Shown piece by piece: positions 26,645 to 34,781 of a DNA stretch of 55,031 nucleotides. Within the stretch, counting starts at the first letter, position 1, and each line of letters starts with the position of its first letter. The notes under the pieces were generated by a model. That model was not told the origin of the DNA. It worked only from the letters and a program-made list of their open reading frames with translations, and did no database searches. Source of the DNA: Deltaproteobacteria bacterium (lineage in GTDB: Bacteria > Desulfobacterota > Binatia > Binatales > Binataceae); assembly GCA_021780225.1 (NCBI GenBank), contig JAJXZF010000022.1, positions 1-55,031 on the forward strand, written 5' to 3'. Made by a program: the position numbers and the translations under genes.

Positions 26645-27235
26645 TCAGGCGCGAATGGTCGTGGGATGGGCCGCCTCGTACTGCTTGATCGCCTCGTCAT
26701 GGGCAAGGGTAAGGGCGATATCGTCGAGTCCTTCGAGCAGGCATCGCTTCGGAAACGGGTCGATGTCGAAATGCGCGGACCATCCAGCGCCGTCGAAGAC
26801 CTTCTGTCCGGCGAGATCGACGGTCAGCCGGTAATCCTCGTTGCGCTTGATCGCGGCGAAGATCGCCTCGACCTCCTCGGGCTTGAGGATGATCGTGAGC
26901 ACGCCGTTCTTGAGGCAGTTGTTGCGGAAGATGTCGGCGAAGGTGGGCGCGATCACCGCCTTGAAGCCGAAATCCGCCAGCGCCCAGACCGCATGTTCGC
27001 GCGAACTGCCGCATCCGAAGTTGGCGCGCGCGACCAGGATGGTCGCTTTCTCGAAGCGCGGCTGATTGAGCACGAACTGGCTGTCGGGCTGATTGCGCCA
27101 ATCGAAGAACAGGCCGCGGCCCAGCCCGCTGCGCACCACGGACTTCAGAAACTGTTTGGGGATTATTTGGTCGGTATCGACGTTGGGCCGATCGAGCGGA
27201 GCGACGATGCCGGTGAAATTCTTGAACGGTTCCAT
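26645..27235 (-). CDS. leuD: 3-isopropylmalate dehydratase small subunit
   Basis: This 196-residue swivel-domain subunit works with LeuC in isomerising 2- to 3-isopropylmalate. The start at 27235 (MEPFKNFTGIVAPLDRPNVD) is preceded by AAGGA and matches family length. An upstream frame to 27298 is rejected. FGCGSSREHAVWALADFGFK is the conserved signature. It follows leuC by 31 nt. Confidence 0.96.
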   Translation of the reverse strand: MEPFKNFTGIVAPLDRPNVDTDQIIPKQFLKSVVRSGLGRGLFFDWRNQPDSQFVLNQPRFEKATILVARANFGCGSSREHAVWALADFGFKAVIAPTFADIFRNNCLKNGVLTIILKPEEVEAIFAAIKRNEDYRLTVDLAGQKVFDGAGWSAHFDIDPFPKRCLLEGLDDIALTLAHDEAIKQYEAAHPTTIRA

Positions 27236-27266
27236 CGATGCGGTTTCCTTTCGCGCCGGAGTTGAA

Positions 27267-28676
27267 TCAGCGGCTCGCCCACTCCCGAACGTCAACAAAA
27301 TGGCCTGCGACCGCGGCCGCGGCGGCCATGATCGGGCTGACCAGATGGGTGCGGCCGCCCTTGCCCTGCCGCCCCTCGAAATTGCGGTTCGAGGTGCTGG
27401 CGCAGCGTTCGCCCGGCTGCAGGATGTCGGGGTTCATGCCGAGGCACATGCTGCATCCCGCCTCGCGCCACTCGAAGCCGGCCGCTTTGAAGATGCGGTC
27501 GAGGCCCAGCTTTTCGGCTTCGATTTTGACCTGCTCCGAACCCGGCACGACCATCGCGCTGACGGTCGAGGCGACCTTGCGGCCCTTGACGATGGCCGCG
27601 GCGGCCTGCAAGTCGCTGATCCGCGAATTGGTGCATGAGCCGATAAAGACGCGGTCGATCCGCACTTCCTCGATCGGCACGCCCGGCTGCAGTCCCATGT
27701 ATTCGAGCGCCAGTTCGGCGGCGCGGCGCGCGGTCGCGTCGGCGAAGCTCGCCGGATCGGGAACTTTGCCGGTTACTTCGGCGACCATACCGGGATTGGT
27801 TCCCCATGTGACTTGCGGCGCGAATTCGGCGGCCTTGAAGACCACGGAGCGATCGAATTTGGCGCCTTCGTCGGTGTGGAATTTGAGCCACTCCCGCGCC
27901 ATCCGGTCAAACTCGGCGCCCGCCGGCGCGTAGCGGCGGCCGCGCAGATAATCGACGGTCTTCTGGTCGGCCGCGATCATTCCCGCCCGCGCGCCGCCTT
28001 CGATCGACATGTTGCAGACGGTCATCCGCTCTTCCATCGACATCGCCTCGAAGGTCGAGCCGCGATATTCGATTGCGTGGCCGGTGCCGCCGTCGGTCGT
28101 GATGCGCCCGATGATGCCGAGAATGACGTCCTTGGCGGTCACGCCGAGGCCCAGCCGCCCATCCACGCGCACTTCCATCGTCCGCGGCTTCGCCTGCCAC
28201 AGGCACTGGGTCGCCAGCACGTGCTCGACTTCGCTGGTGCCGATGCCGAAGGCGAGCGCGCCGAGAGCGCCGTGCGTCGCGGTATGGCTGTCGCCGCATA
28301 CGATAGTCATGCCGGGTTGACTCAGCCCCAGCTCCGGCCCGATCACGTGAACGATGCCCTGCTCGACCATCCCAAGGTCGAACAATTTCACGCCGAACTC
28401 GTTGCAGTTCTTGCGCAGCATCTCGATTTGCAGCTTGGCGTCGGGGTCCGCGATCGGCAGCGAGCGATCGGTGGTCGGCACGTTGTGATCCATGGTGGCG
28501 AACGTGCGATCGAGCCGGCGCACCCTGCGTCCGGCCTTCGCCAGGCCCTCGAAGGCCTGCGGCGACGTAACTTCGTGAATCAGGTGAAGATCGATGTAAA
28601 TCAGCGCCGGCTCGCCGGATTGTTCACGAACGACGTGGGCATTCCAGATTTTATCGAAGAGCGTTTGCACAGCCAT
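27267..28676 (-). CDS. leuC: 3-isopropylmalate dehydratase large subunit
   Basis: This 469-residue aconitase-family iron-sulfur subunit carries cluster cysteines in [16 protein letters not shown] and [12 protein letters not shown]. Other hallmarks are [20 protein letters not shown] and [14 protein letters not shown]. The start at 28676 ([16 protein letters not shown]) matches homologues. GGAGG lies 15 nt upstream, an unusually long spacing. leuCD is separated from leuA/leuB by more than 13 kb of unrelated genes on the same strand. Confidence 0.96.
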   Translation of the reverse strand: MAVQTLFDKIWNAHVVREQSGEPALIYIDLHLIHEVTSPQAFEGLAKAGRRVRRLDRTFATMDHNVPTTDRSLPIADPDAKLQIEMLRKNCNEFGVKLFDLGMVEQGIVHVIGPELGLSQPGMTIVCGDSHTATHGALGALAFGIGTSEVEHVLATQCLWQAKPRTMEVRVDGRLGLGVTAKDVILGIIGRITTDGGTGHAIEYRGSTFEAMSMEERMTVCNMSIEGGARAGMIAADQKTVDYLRGRRYAPAGAEFDRMAREWLKFHTDEGAKFDRSVVFKAAEFAPQVTWGTNPGMVAEVTGKVPDPASFADATARRAAELALEYMGLQPGVPIEEVRIDRVFIGSCTNSRISDLQAAAAIVKGRKVASTVSAMVVPGSEQVKIEAEKLGLDRIFKAAGFEWREAGCSMCLGMNPDILQPGERCASTSNRNFEGRQGKGGRTHLVSPIMAAAAAVAGHFVDVREWASR

Positions 28677-28868
28677 GGCGTGGAAATGGTTCCTCCACTT
28701 GAAACTCAAAGAGTAACAGGATTAGCCGAGAGCGCCTATCGAGGTCAAAAACCGCGTCCATGCGATCGTCGAGCGGCCTCGCTTGAGCGCTCGCAACGTA
28801 ACGCTTTTGGACGTATTATTGACCAACCGCGGCGCGAGAAGTCCGCATCGCCACGGCAAAGGGGTCAC

Positions 28869-31157
28869 ATGCGGCAATCTTACGACGCCGTGGTGATTGG
28901 CACGGGCTTCGGCGGCGCGGTCGCGGCCTGCCGGCTCGCTCAGGCGGGGCTTTCGGTTGGAATTCTCGAACGCGGCAGGCGCTACCCGATGGGTTCGTTC
29001 CCGCGCGATTTCGACGATCCGCTGAACGGATGGCTCTGGAGCGTCGGGCAGGGGCTGTTCGACGTTCGCCCGCTCAATCAAATGATGATCGTGCAGGGCG
29101 CCGGCTACGGCGGCGGCTCGCTGATTTACGCGAATGTCCACCTGCGCGCGCCCGCCGATGTGTTCGCCTCGGGATGGCCGGCCGGCTACAGCCGCGCCGC
29201 GCTCGATCCCTATTACGACCTCGTCGCCTGGATGCTCGACATCAAGCCGATCGCCGAATCCAGACATCTCGGAATTCCGCCGAAGACCGCCGCGATGCAG
29301 GCCGCGGCGCGAAAACTCGGCCGCGAGAGCCAATTCATCTATCCGGCCATCGCGGTCGATTTCGGCGAACCCGAAAAGATCCATCCGAACCGATTCGGAA
29401 TCGACCAAAAAGGGTGCAATTACTGCGGCGAATGCGACATCGGATGCAATCTGCACGCGAAGAACACGCTCGACTTGAACTATCTGGCGCTTGCGGAGCG
29501 CCACGGCGCGGAGACGCGGCTGCAATGCGAAGCGACGGGCGTCGCGCCGTCGCCGAATGGCTACAACGTATCATTCGTCGATCACGCGGCGGGCGATTCC
29601 AGGGATAATATACAAGCAAAGTTTCTTTTTTTGTGCGGCGGCGCGATCAACTCGACCGAATTGCTATTGCGATGCCGCGATCAGCATCGCACGCTGCCAA
29701 ATCTCAGTCGCCGTCTTGGCGATAATTACTCGGCCAACGGCGATTTTTTGGCGTTCGCATTCGATACCGCCGGAAAGCTCGAGCCGTCGCGCGGCCCCAC
29801 GATCACCACGGGCATCGTTTATGATCGCGGCGCTGGCGCCGAACGGACGTGGTTTATCTTCGAAGAGGGCGGCTATCCAAAGCAGGTCGCGAGCGCCTTG
29901 CAGATCCTGAATCCGGCCCGCGGCGCGCTCGGCGCAATCGCGACGATGACGCAGAGCGAGCTTATCGCGGCGCTCCGGCGCGTCGCCGTTCCCGGCGCGC
30001 CTGCCTCCGCCGACGGCGCGAATAGCGCGGTTTTTCTGGCGATGGGCCGCGATCGCGCGAATGGCAAAATCACGCTCGCGCCGGTCGTCAATTCGCTCTT
30101 CGTCGAATGGAACGTCGCTGGCAACCTGCCGCTCTATGACGCCGAAGCGGGCCTCGCAGGCGATATCGCCGCGGCGCTCGGCGGCAGGCTCGCCCTGAAC
30201 CCGTTTTGGGAGCGGCTGCGGCAGCCGGTTTCGGTGCACAACCTGGGCGGATGCGTAATGGCCGATTCGGCGGATCGCGGCGTCGTCGATGGCGGCGGCG
30301 AGGCGTTCGGCTATCCCAATCTGTTCGTGATGGACGGAGCGATCCTGCCCGCCGCGACCGGCGTAAACCCGTCGCACACGATCGCGGCGGTGGCGGAACG
30401 CAATATCGAAATAGCTATCAGGAAAATCAAAGGCGATTCGTCATGGCGGACGCCTGAGGCGGCCAAGGCCGCGCCGGCAATCGATCCGCTTGCGCAAGTG
30501 ACTATTCCAACAGGAGGCACGATGGAGCCGAAGACCCAGGTTATTGGCTTGTCATTCACCGAGACGATGAAGGGCTTTATCGACCGGGGACATAATCCTG
30601 CCGATGACTTTCCCGGCGCGGAAAAAGCCGGCCAGGCGAACAATACGCTCGTTGATTTCACACTGACTATCAACTTCCCCAACCTCGACGCCGCGATCGC
30701 CGACCCGCGCCATCCCGGCGTCGCCAGCGGCGTCATCCACGCCGCCGGATTCACGGGCCCGGCGGGATCGCCCGTGAACAACGGCGTTTTCAATCTATTT
30801 GTCGACTCGAACGCGCCAAACGAGCGCCGGATGCTCTATGCGCTGCCGTTCATCGGCGCGGACGGCAAACCCTGGTTGCTCGACGGTTTCAAGGATGTGC
30901 GCGATCACGGAAACTTCGACGTATGGGGCGCGACCAGCACGCTGTACACCTCGATTCGCGAGGGACACGAGCGCACCGGCGCCATAGTCGCGTCGGGCGT
31001 GATGCATATCCTGATGCCCGACTTCATGCGTCAACTGACGACCTTTACGGTAAGCGGCACGAACGATCCGGCGACGAAAGCCGCCGCGATCGCGCGCTTC
31101 GGCCGTCTGTTCATGGGTACGTTGTGGGACGTCTTCGTCAGGCCGCGATTGCCCTGA
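28869..31157 (+). CDS. GMC-family FAD oxidoreductase (cholesterol-oxidase-like) with extra C-terminal domain
   Basis: This 762-residue flavoprotein has an FAD-binding start (YDAVVIGTGFGGAVAACRLA), the GMC loop VQGAGYGGGSLIYANVHLRA, and the C-terminal GMC motif HNLGGCVMADSADRGV followed by MDGAILPAATGVNPSHTIAA. Four cysteines (183, 186, 189, 193; spacing Cx2Cx2Cx3C) resemble a ferredoxin-type cluster site. Residues about 545-762 form a separate domain (TQVIGLSFTETMKGF, then GVIHAAGFTGPAG). In related bacteria such a domain links the oxidoreductase to an alpha/beta hydrolase in one chain; here the hydrolase is the next gene. The upstream open frame (from 27813) is antisense to leuC and is rejected. 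AAAGGGG precedes the ATG. The sterol/alcohol substrate is an inference. Confidence 0.88.
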   Translation: MRQSYDAVVIGTGFGGAVAACRLAQAGLSVGILERGRRYPMGSFPRDFDDPLNGWLWSVGQGLFDVRPLNQMMIVQGAGYGGGSLIYANVHLRAPADVFASGWPAGYSRAALDPYYDLVAWMLDIKPIAESRHLGIPPKTAAMQAAARKLGRESQFIYPAIAVDFGEPEKIHPNRFGIDQKGCNYCGECDIGCNLHAKNTLDLNYLALAERHGAETRLQCEATGVAPSPNGYNVSFVDHAAGDSRDNIQAKFLFLCGGAINSTELLLRCRDQHRTLPNLSRRLGDNYSANGDFLAFAFDTAGKLEPSRGPTITTGIVYDRGAGAERTWFIFEEGGYPKQVASALQILNPARGALGAIATMTQSELIAALRRVAVPGAPASADGANSAVFLAMGRDRANGKITLAPVVNSLFVEWNVAGNLPLYDAEAGLAGDIAAALGGRLALNPFWERLRQPVSVHNLGGCVMADSADRGVVDGGGEAFGYPNLFVMDGAILPAATGVNPSHTIAAVAERNIEIAIRKIKGDSSWRTPEAAKAAPAIDPLAQVTIPTGGTMEPKTQVIGLSFTETMKGFIDRGHNPADDFPGAEKAGQANNTLVDFTLTINFPNLDAAIADPRHPGVASGVIHAAGFTGPAGSPVNNGVFNLFVDSNAPNERRMLYALPFIGADGKPWLLDGFKDVRDHGNFDVWGATSTLYTSIREGHERTGAIVASGVMHILMPDFMRQLTTFTVSGTNDPATKAAAIARFGRLFMGTLWDVFVRPRLP

Positions 31158-31194
31158 GATTCTCGATATTCAGAGAAAAGGGGGGACTTTCAAG

Positions 31195-32241
31195 ATGGCT
31201 CTGCCGACACCGGAAGTTCATACGGTCACGACCGCCGATGGCGTCGCGCTTACGCTGACGCGCTACCGCGGCGGATCGAAAGGGCCGGTCATGATCGCGC
31301 ACGGCGCCGGCGTATGGAGCGGGATGTTCGCATTGCCGACCATCGACGAGCATTTCGCCGCATACATAGTCAAGAACGGCTACGACGCATGGCTGTTGGA
31401 CTGGCGCGCAAGCATCAAATTGCCGCTGAGACAGTTCACCCTCGATCAGGCCGCCGCATACGATTTCCCCGCCGCCGCGAAGTATATTCGCGCCGCGACG
31501 CGCGCCGAATCGATTCAGGCGGTGGTGCATTGCGCCGGCTCGAGCACGTTTTTCCTGGCGCTCGCGAGCGGGCTGCTGCCGGAAGTCCGCTGCGTCAGTT
31601 GCTCGCAGATCGCATTGCATTACAATCCGCCGGCGGCGACTGAGATCAAGTGCGCGATGCATCTCGGAGAAATCCTTGAAAAGAGCGGCGTCGAATATCT
31701 ATCGGCGGACGAAGACCCCGCGCATCCGGCGTTCCAGGCGCTGTTCACGGCCTTCGTCAACGCGCTGTACCATCAGTGCGATTCGCCGGCATGCCATCGC
31801 ATATTCTTCATGTACGGCGAACTCTACCGCCATGAGCAGCTTAATCCCGCGACCCATCAACGGCTCGCCGAACAATTCGGCAAGTGCGACATCACCGCGT
31901 TTCGGCATCTGGCGCAGATGGTGCGGCGGGGCGAGGCGGCGAAATTCGATTACGGCGCGGCCGAGAATCTGAAGCGCTATGGCTCGGCGACTCCGCCCAG
32001 CTACGTCGCGCCCGAGCATCTGCGGCTGCCGATCACTTTCGTTTCAGGCGCGCTCAATCAAACCTTTCTGCCGATTTCGACACAGCGGACCTACGATTGG
32101 CTGCGGTCGGCCAACGATCCGGCGTTGTACACGCGCCATGTTGTTCCGGCCTACGGCCATATCGACGGCTTCATGGGATACAACGCGAATCGCGACGTTT
32201 ATCCGCTGTTTCTGGAGCAGCTCGAAAAATGTCCCGCTTAA
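31195..32241 (+). CDS. Alpha/beta-fold hydrolase with Cys at the nucleophile position
   Basis: This is a 348-residue alpha/beta hydrolase. The oxyanion region is VMIAHGAGVWSGMF. The nucleophile elbow reads QAVVHCAGSSTFFLA, so the residue normally Ser is Cys, as in PHA synthases and dienelactone hydrolases. The acid region is FVSGALNQTFLPISTQRTYD and the catalytic His is in PAYGHIDGFMGYN. These features match the C-terminal hydrolase part of GMC-hydrolase fusion proteins as I know them. AAGGGGGG lies 8-10 nt before the ATG, and the gene follows the GMC gene by 37 nt, so the two should be made together. Confidence 0.82.
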   Translation: MALPTPEVHTVTTADGVALTLTRYRGGSKGPVMIAHGAGVWSGMFALPTIDEHFAAYIVKNGYDAWLLDWRASIKLPLRQFTLDQAAAYDFPAAAKYIRAATRAESIQAVVHCAGSSTFFLALASGLLPEVRCVSCSQIALHYNPPAATEIKCAMHLGEILEKSGVEYLSADEDPAHPAFQALFTAFVNALYHQCDSPACHRIFFMYGELYRHEQLNPATHQRLAEQFGKCDITAFRHLAQMVRRGEAAKFDYGAAENLKRYGSATPPSYVAPEHLRLPITFVSGALNQTFLPISTQRTYDWLRSANDPALYTRHVVPAYGHIDGFMGYNANRDVYPLFLEQLEKCPA

Positions 32242-32442
32242 ACGGTTGGTGTTATTGGAAGAGGCTGGCGCAGGCGACCTGCCTAGTAGGAAGGAGTTTC
32301 GGCAAGCTCGGGACCGCCGTTGAGACGCCTGAGTTGAACATCAGCAGATTTACGAATCATGGAATCGATCAGGTTATTAGCCGCTGCGTCTCGTCGGCTG
32401 ATCTGTCGGGCACGGTTAAAAATACGCCAGTAGTATTACAAG
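32241..32442 (+). pseudogene. Polymorphic-toxin-like C-terminal domain, 5' part (interrupted by IS)
   Basis: Directly after the hydrolase stop, a frame reads ...GRSFGKLGTAVETPELNISR, then FTNHGIDQVISR and TVKNTPVVLQ, and is cut by the mobile element. The pattern (f-T-x-H-G/A, then a helix with R, then V-x-N-P) resembles DUF4258-like and other RNase-type toxin tails found at the ends of Rhs/CDI proteins. Removing the element and one copy of its 8-bp target joins VVLQ in frame to EPDGQYLFHSNQAG at 34356. No delivery or Rhs core is present upstream, so this is an orphan toxin module. The true 5' end is unclear. Confidence 0.5.
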
Positions 32443-32470
32443 GGTAATTATGTTAGGCTTGACAGTCATC
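32443..32470 (+). repeat. Left terminal inverted repeat of the IS
   Basis: This 28-bp repeat is the exact reverse complement of 34320-34347. It contains TTGACA at 32459-32464, but no matching -10 box is visible at normal spacing. A related copy (23 of 27 bases) lies at 54906-54932. Confidence 0.9.
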
Positions 32471-32494
32471 TAGAAAGTCTCCGTGTTGATCGGC

Positions 32495-33330
32495 ATGGAC
32501 ATTCGAGTCGAAGCCGGTAAGCCGCTGACTACCCTTCCCAACCTCACGCTTGCTCAACTCAAGCGTGATTACTCTACAGAGAAGCCTGCAAGACCTTGCT
32601 CCGCGATATGCGCTGGCCCGATGGCATTAAGTGCCTGCGCTGCAATGCGGCCGCCAAGATTTACGCGCTCAACGCGCGCTCGTTCTATTGGGCATGCTGC
32701 AATGAAGATTGTGGCGAGCGACGCGGCTATCGCTTCTCCGTAATTACTAAGACGATTTTCGAGAATACTAACTATTCGTTGACCGTCTGGTTTGAAGTCA
32801 TCTACTTGATGGGTCAATCGAAGAAGGGTATCAGTGCCTTGCAAATCCATCGGCAGATCGGAAGTGGTGGCTATCGGACGGCTTGGTTCATGTGTCAGCG
32901 CATCCGGGCTGCGATGCAGGATAAAGAGTTTCCAAAATTGATGGGTGAAGTCGAAGTTGACGAAACCCACATCGGCGGCAAGGAAAAGAACAAACACGCC
33001 AGCAAGCGGCTGCATGCCGGTCGCGGCGCTGTCGGTAAGACCACGGTCATTGGCGCGATCAGCCGGAAAGGTAACGTGGTCTGTCAAATGATCGAAAACA
33101 CGGACGCCAAAACTCTCAACGGCTTCGTCCGCAAGACCGTCAGCGGCAACGTCGATCTGGTCTCGACAGACGAAAACGCCGCCTACCACTAGGAGTTCCA
33201 ATTCCGTCACAATAACCGTAAGAACCCCGATATCTTCAGGGAAATCCTTCGAGGATGCCGAGGACGCCGCGCTGGAAGCGGCCTCAGCGGCTGGCCAGCG
33301 GTGGTCCGGCACGGAGACCGGAGCAGTTAA
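32495..33330 (+). pseudogene. IS1595-family (ISXO2-like) transposase, inactivated
   Basis: The frame starts MDIRVEAG...LTLAQLKRDYSTE. A lost base near 32580 shifts the reading to the frame beginning LLRDMRWPDGIKCLRC. A zinc-finger-like region follows (C-x2-C, C-x4-C). The first two DDE acids appear in EVDETHIGGKEK and LVSTDENAAYH. A TAG then occurs at 33190, directly followed in frame by the family's extreme C-terminus EFQFRHNNRKNPDIFREIL. The roughly 60-90 residues that should lie between, including the third acid (the IEGFW-type motif), are deleted. It is therefore broken three ways: frameshift, internal deletion and stop. Confidence 0.85.
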
Positions 33331-33395
33331 AGTTGCAATTTGAAGATAAGTCATGCCAAAAGCAGAGCTGGTATCATTACACCCGTTGACGTTCC

Positions 33396-34277
33396 ATGAA
33401 TCGATTAAGGCGCTCATTGCCGTTGATCCTGATCGTGTTGGTCTTGTGCCTAAGCGCCGCAAAGAGCGGAAAGGCAACCCCAGGTCCAAGGCCAACCCCA
33501 AAGCCAAGTGAAAGCGCCAATCTCAGCGATAAACAATCCAGCCAATACCCATCGCCAACTCCAAATTCTAATCTTGCGGACACCCCAGATCGCACAAAAA
33601 CAGCCGACACAAAACAGAACCAAAGCAGCGACACACCTACGACCATAATCGTTGTTTTCACGGTCATCACTGGAGTCGCCACTGGTCTGATTGCCTTGTT
33701 CAATTGGCAGTTGGTCGGTGTTACCGATGAGATGAAAAGTGCGACCCGACAAGCTGCCGATGCCGCGCGTGCAGGACTTCATCTTTATCGGCCCTACTTG
33801 CTGGTAACGGCGATCGACTTGGAAGAAGGCGAGTTCTCGAAAGATTATCCGAAAATCATGGTCCAAAATCTGGGGACCGGACCCGCTGACATAATCGACA
33901 TACGTGTTGCAAGCGGCCTTTTTGATATGCGCACGAATCTGGGCAACCCGGAGGCGTTTGAATTGGTCGTGGAACCAGAAGGACAGCCGAAAGAATCGCG
34001 AACCGTAATCGTAGGAGGAACCAGTATACCAACCGAGCTTTGCAGTGTCCTTGTTAGCGCCGAAGATGAAGCCGTCGCCACAATGCCGTACAACAGCAGG
34101 GGGAAAACAACGATTAGAAAAACTTTAGCGGTGTGGGGAAGCATCCGATATAGAGGCGGCCCGCCCGATGAGGTCTACGAGACGAAGTTTTTCTGGTGGT
34201 ATCTTCCCGTAGAGTCCGTCGTCGAATACAAGGGATTTTTCTTGAGAGGTCCAAACAGATTGAATCGTCGCACGTGA
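33396..34277 (+). CDS. IS passenger: two-helix membrane protein of unknown function
   Basis: This is an intact 293-residue frame inside the element. Residues 8-26 form a hydrophobic segment or signal anchor (LPLILIVLVLCLSAAKSGKA). Residues 27-82 are a Pro/Ser/Thr/Gln-rich linker. Residues 83-106 form a clear membrane helix (TIIVVFTVITGVATGLIALF), and a soluble domain of about 180 residues begins EMKSATRQAADAARAGLHLY. Similar membrane-anchored proteins with this segment occur widely as hypotheticals, and I know no function. Its codon use is more AT-rich than the host genes, consistent with transfer. Passenger genes are reported in some IS1595-family elements. Confidence 0.65.
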   Translation: MNRLRRSLPLILIVLVLCLSAAKSGKATPGPRPTPKPSESANLSDKQSSQYPSPTPNSNLADTPDRTKTADTKQNQSSDTPTTIIVVFTVITGVATGLIALFNWQLVGVTDEMKSATRQAADAARAGLHLYRPYLLVTAIDLEEGEFSKDYPKIMVQNLGTGPADIIDIRVASGLFDMRTNLGNPEAFELVVEPEGQPKESRTVIVGGTSIPTELCSVLVSAEDEAVATMPYNSRGKTTIRKTLAVWGSIRYRGGPPDEVYETKFFWWYLPVESVVEYKGFFLRGPNRLNRRT

Positions 34278-34319
34278 TTTAGACCACCGGCCTGTCGCCC
34301 ATAGAGTGGCGATTGCCAC

Positions 34320-34347
34320 GATGACTGTCAAGCCTAACATAATTACC
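34320..34347 (+). repeat. Right terminal inverted repeat of the IS
   Basis: It is the perfect inverted match of 32443-32470, followed immediately by the target copy ATTGCAAG. Reading inward from this end (minus strand), an in-frame ATG inside the repeat opens a hydrophobic frame (MLGLTVIVAIATLWATG). Confidence 0.9.
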
Positions 34348-34355
34348 ATTGCAAG

Positions 34356-34497
34356 AGCCTGATGGTCAATATCTGTTTCACTCTAACCAGGCAGGAATAG
34401 ACTCAATCTCGCTGGAGAGGCGATCACCGCCTATCTGTCGCCAATGTTCAATGCTGGAGTGTTCGAAGTCATGGACCAATTAGGAATTGTACCGTAA
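34356..34497 (+). pseudogene. Polymorphic-toxin-like domain, 3' part (frameshifted)
   Basis: This continues the 32241-32442 frame after the element (EPDGQYLFHSNQAGI). At about 34400-34405 one base appears lost, and the rest resumes in another frame as LNLAGEAITAYLSPMFNAG followed by VFEVMDQLGIVP and TAA at 34495-34497. The strand-strand pattern (QYLFHS, then AITAY) matches the end of small RNase-like toxin domains. The frame break shows that the toxin is dead apart from the IS insertion. Confidence 0.5.
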
Positions 34498-34513
34498 AGA
34501 GCGAGATTGAGTT

Positions 34514-34753
34514 GTGAATGTGAACAAGATCAGAAAAATCCTCCTCGCGGACTGGGATCCACTCAATGTTGGCGATAACCTTTAGCTCGCAGATGAGTAC
34601 GACAGCTACATTCCGGAAATAATCGCGCTACTAAATAGAAGGGCATCGATACAGGAAGTCGAGCAATTTCTGAACGAGGTTGAGGCAAATTTCGGCATAG
34701 ACCCTACGCCACAGAGGAGCAAGCGCGCCGCAATCCACTTGGTTTCCGAGTAG
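34514..34753 (+). pseudogene. Probable cognate immunity protein with in-frame amber stop
   Basis: An 80-codon frame (GTG at 34514 or 34520) begins NKIRKILLADWDPLNVGDNL, hits TAG at 34583-34585 (codon 24), and continues in the same frame as LADEYDSYIPEIIALLNRR to TAG at 34751. The acidic DWDP...VGD...DEYDSYIPEI pattern matches small proteins commonly found right after polymorphic toxins as immunity factors. It starts 16 nt after the toxin remnant. One substitution would restore a 79-residue protein. Confidence 0.55.
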
Positions 34754-34781
34754 AATCGCCACCGTTCGGCGCGCCGAGCGG

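Larger units (their letters stand above)
32443..34347 (+). mobile_element. IS1595-type insertion element with passenger gene, 1905 bp
   Basis: The ends are perfect 28-bp inverted repeats: 32443-32470 (beginning GGTAATTATGTTAGG) and 34320-34347. They are flanked by ATTACAAG (32435-32442) and ATTGCAAG (34348-34355), an 8-bp target duplication with one mismatch, the size used by IS1595-family elements. Inside are a dead IS1595/ISXO2-like transposase and an intact membrane-protein gene. The interior is visibly lower in GC than the surrounding chromosome. The element cannot move by itself because its transposase is frameshifted and lacks the final catalytic segment. Confidence 0.88.

Noticed and set aside
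27813-28868. Large N-terminal extension of the GMC oxidoreductase frame (to 1114 residues)
   Set aside because: It is antisense to leuC, has no family similarity, and the FAD-binding start at 28869 has a good ribosome-binding site.
32459-32490. TTGACA in the IS end as a transposase promoter
   Set aside because: No acceptable -10 box occurs 16-18 nt downstream.
33190-34585. Amber (TAG) recoding, suggested by in-frame TAGs in the transposase and the immunity-like gene
   Set aside because: Normal genes here also end in TAG (for example hemY, hemH and tolA). The transposase also has a frameshift and lacks its third catalytic acid, so decay explains both.
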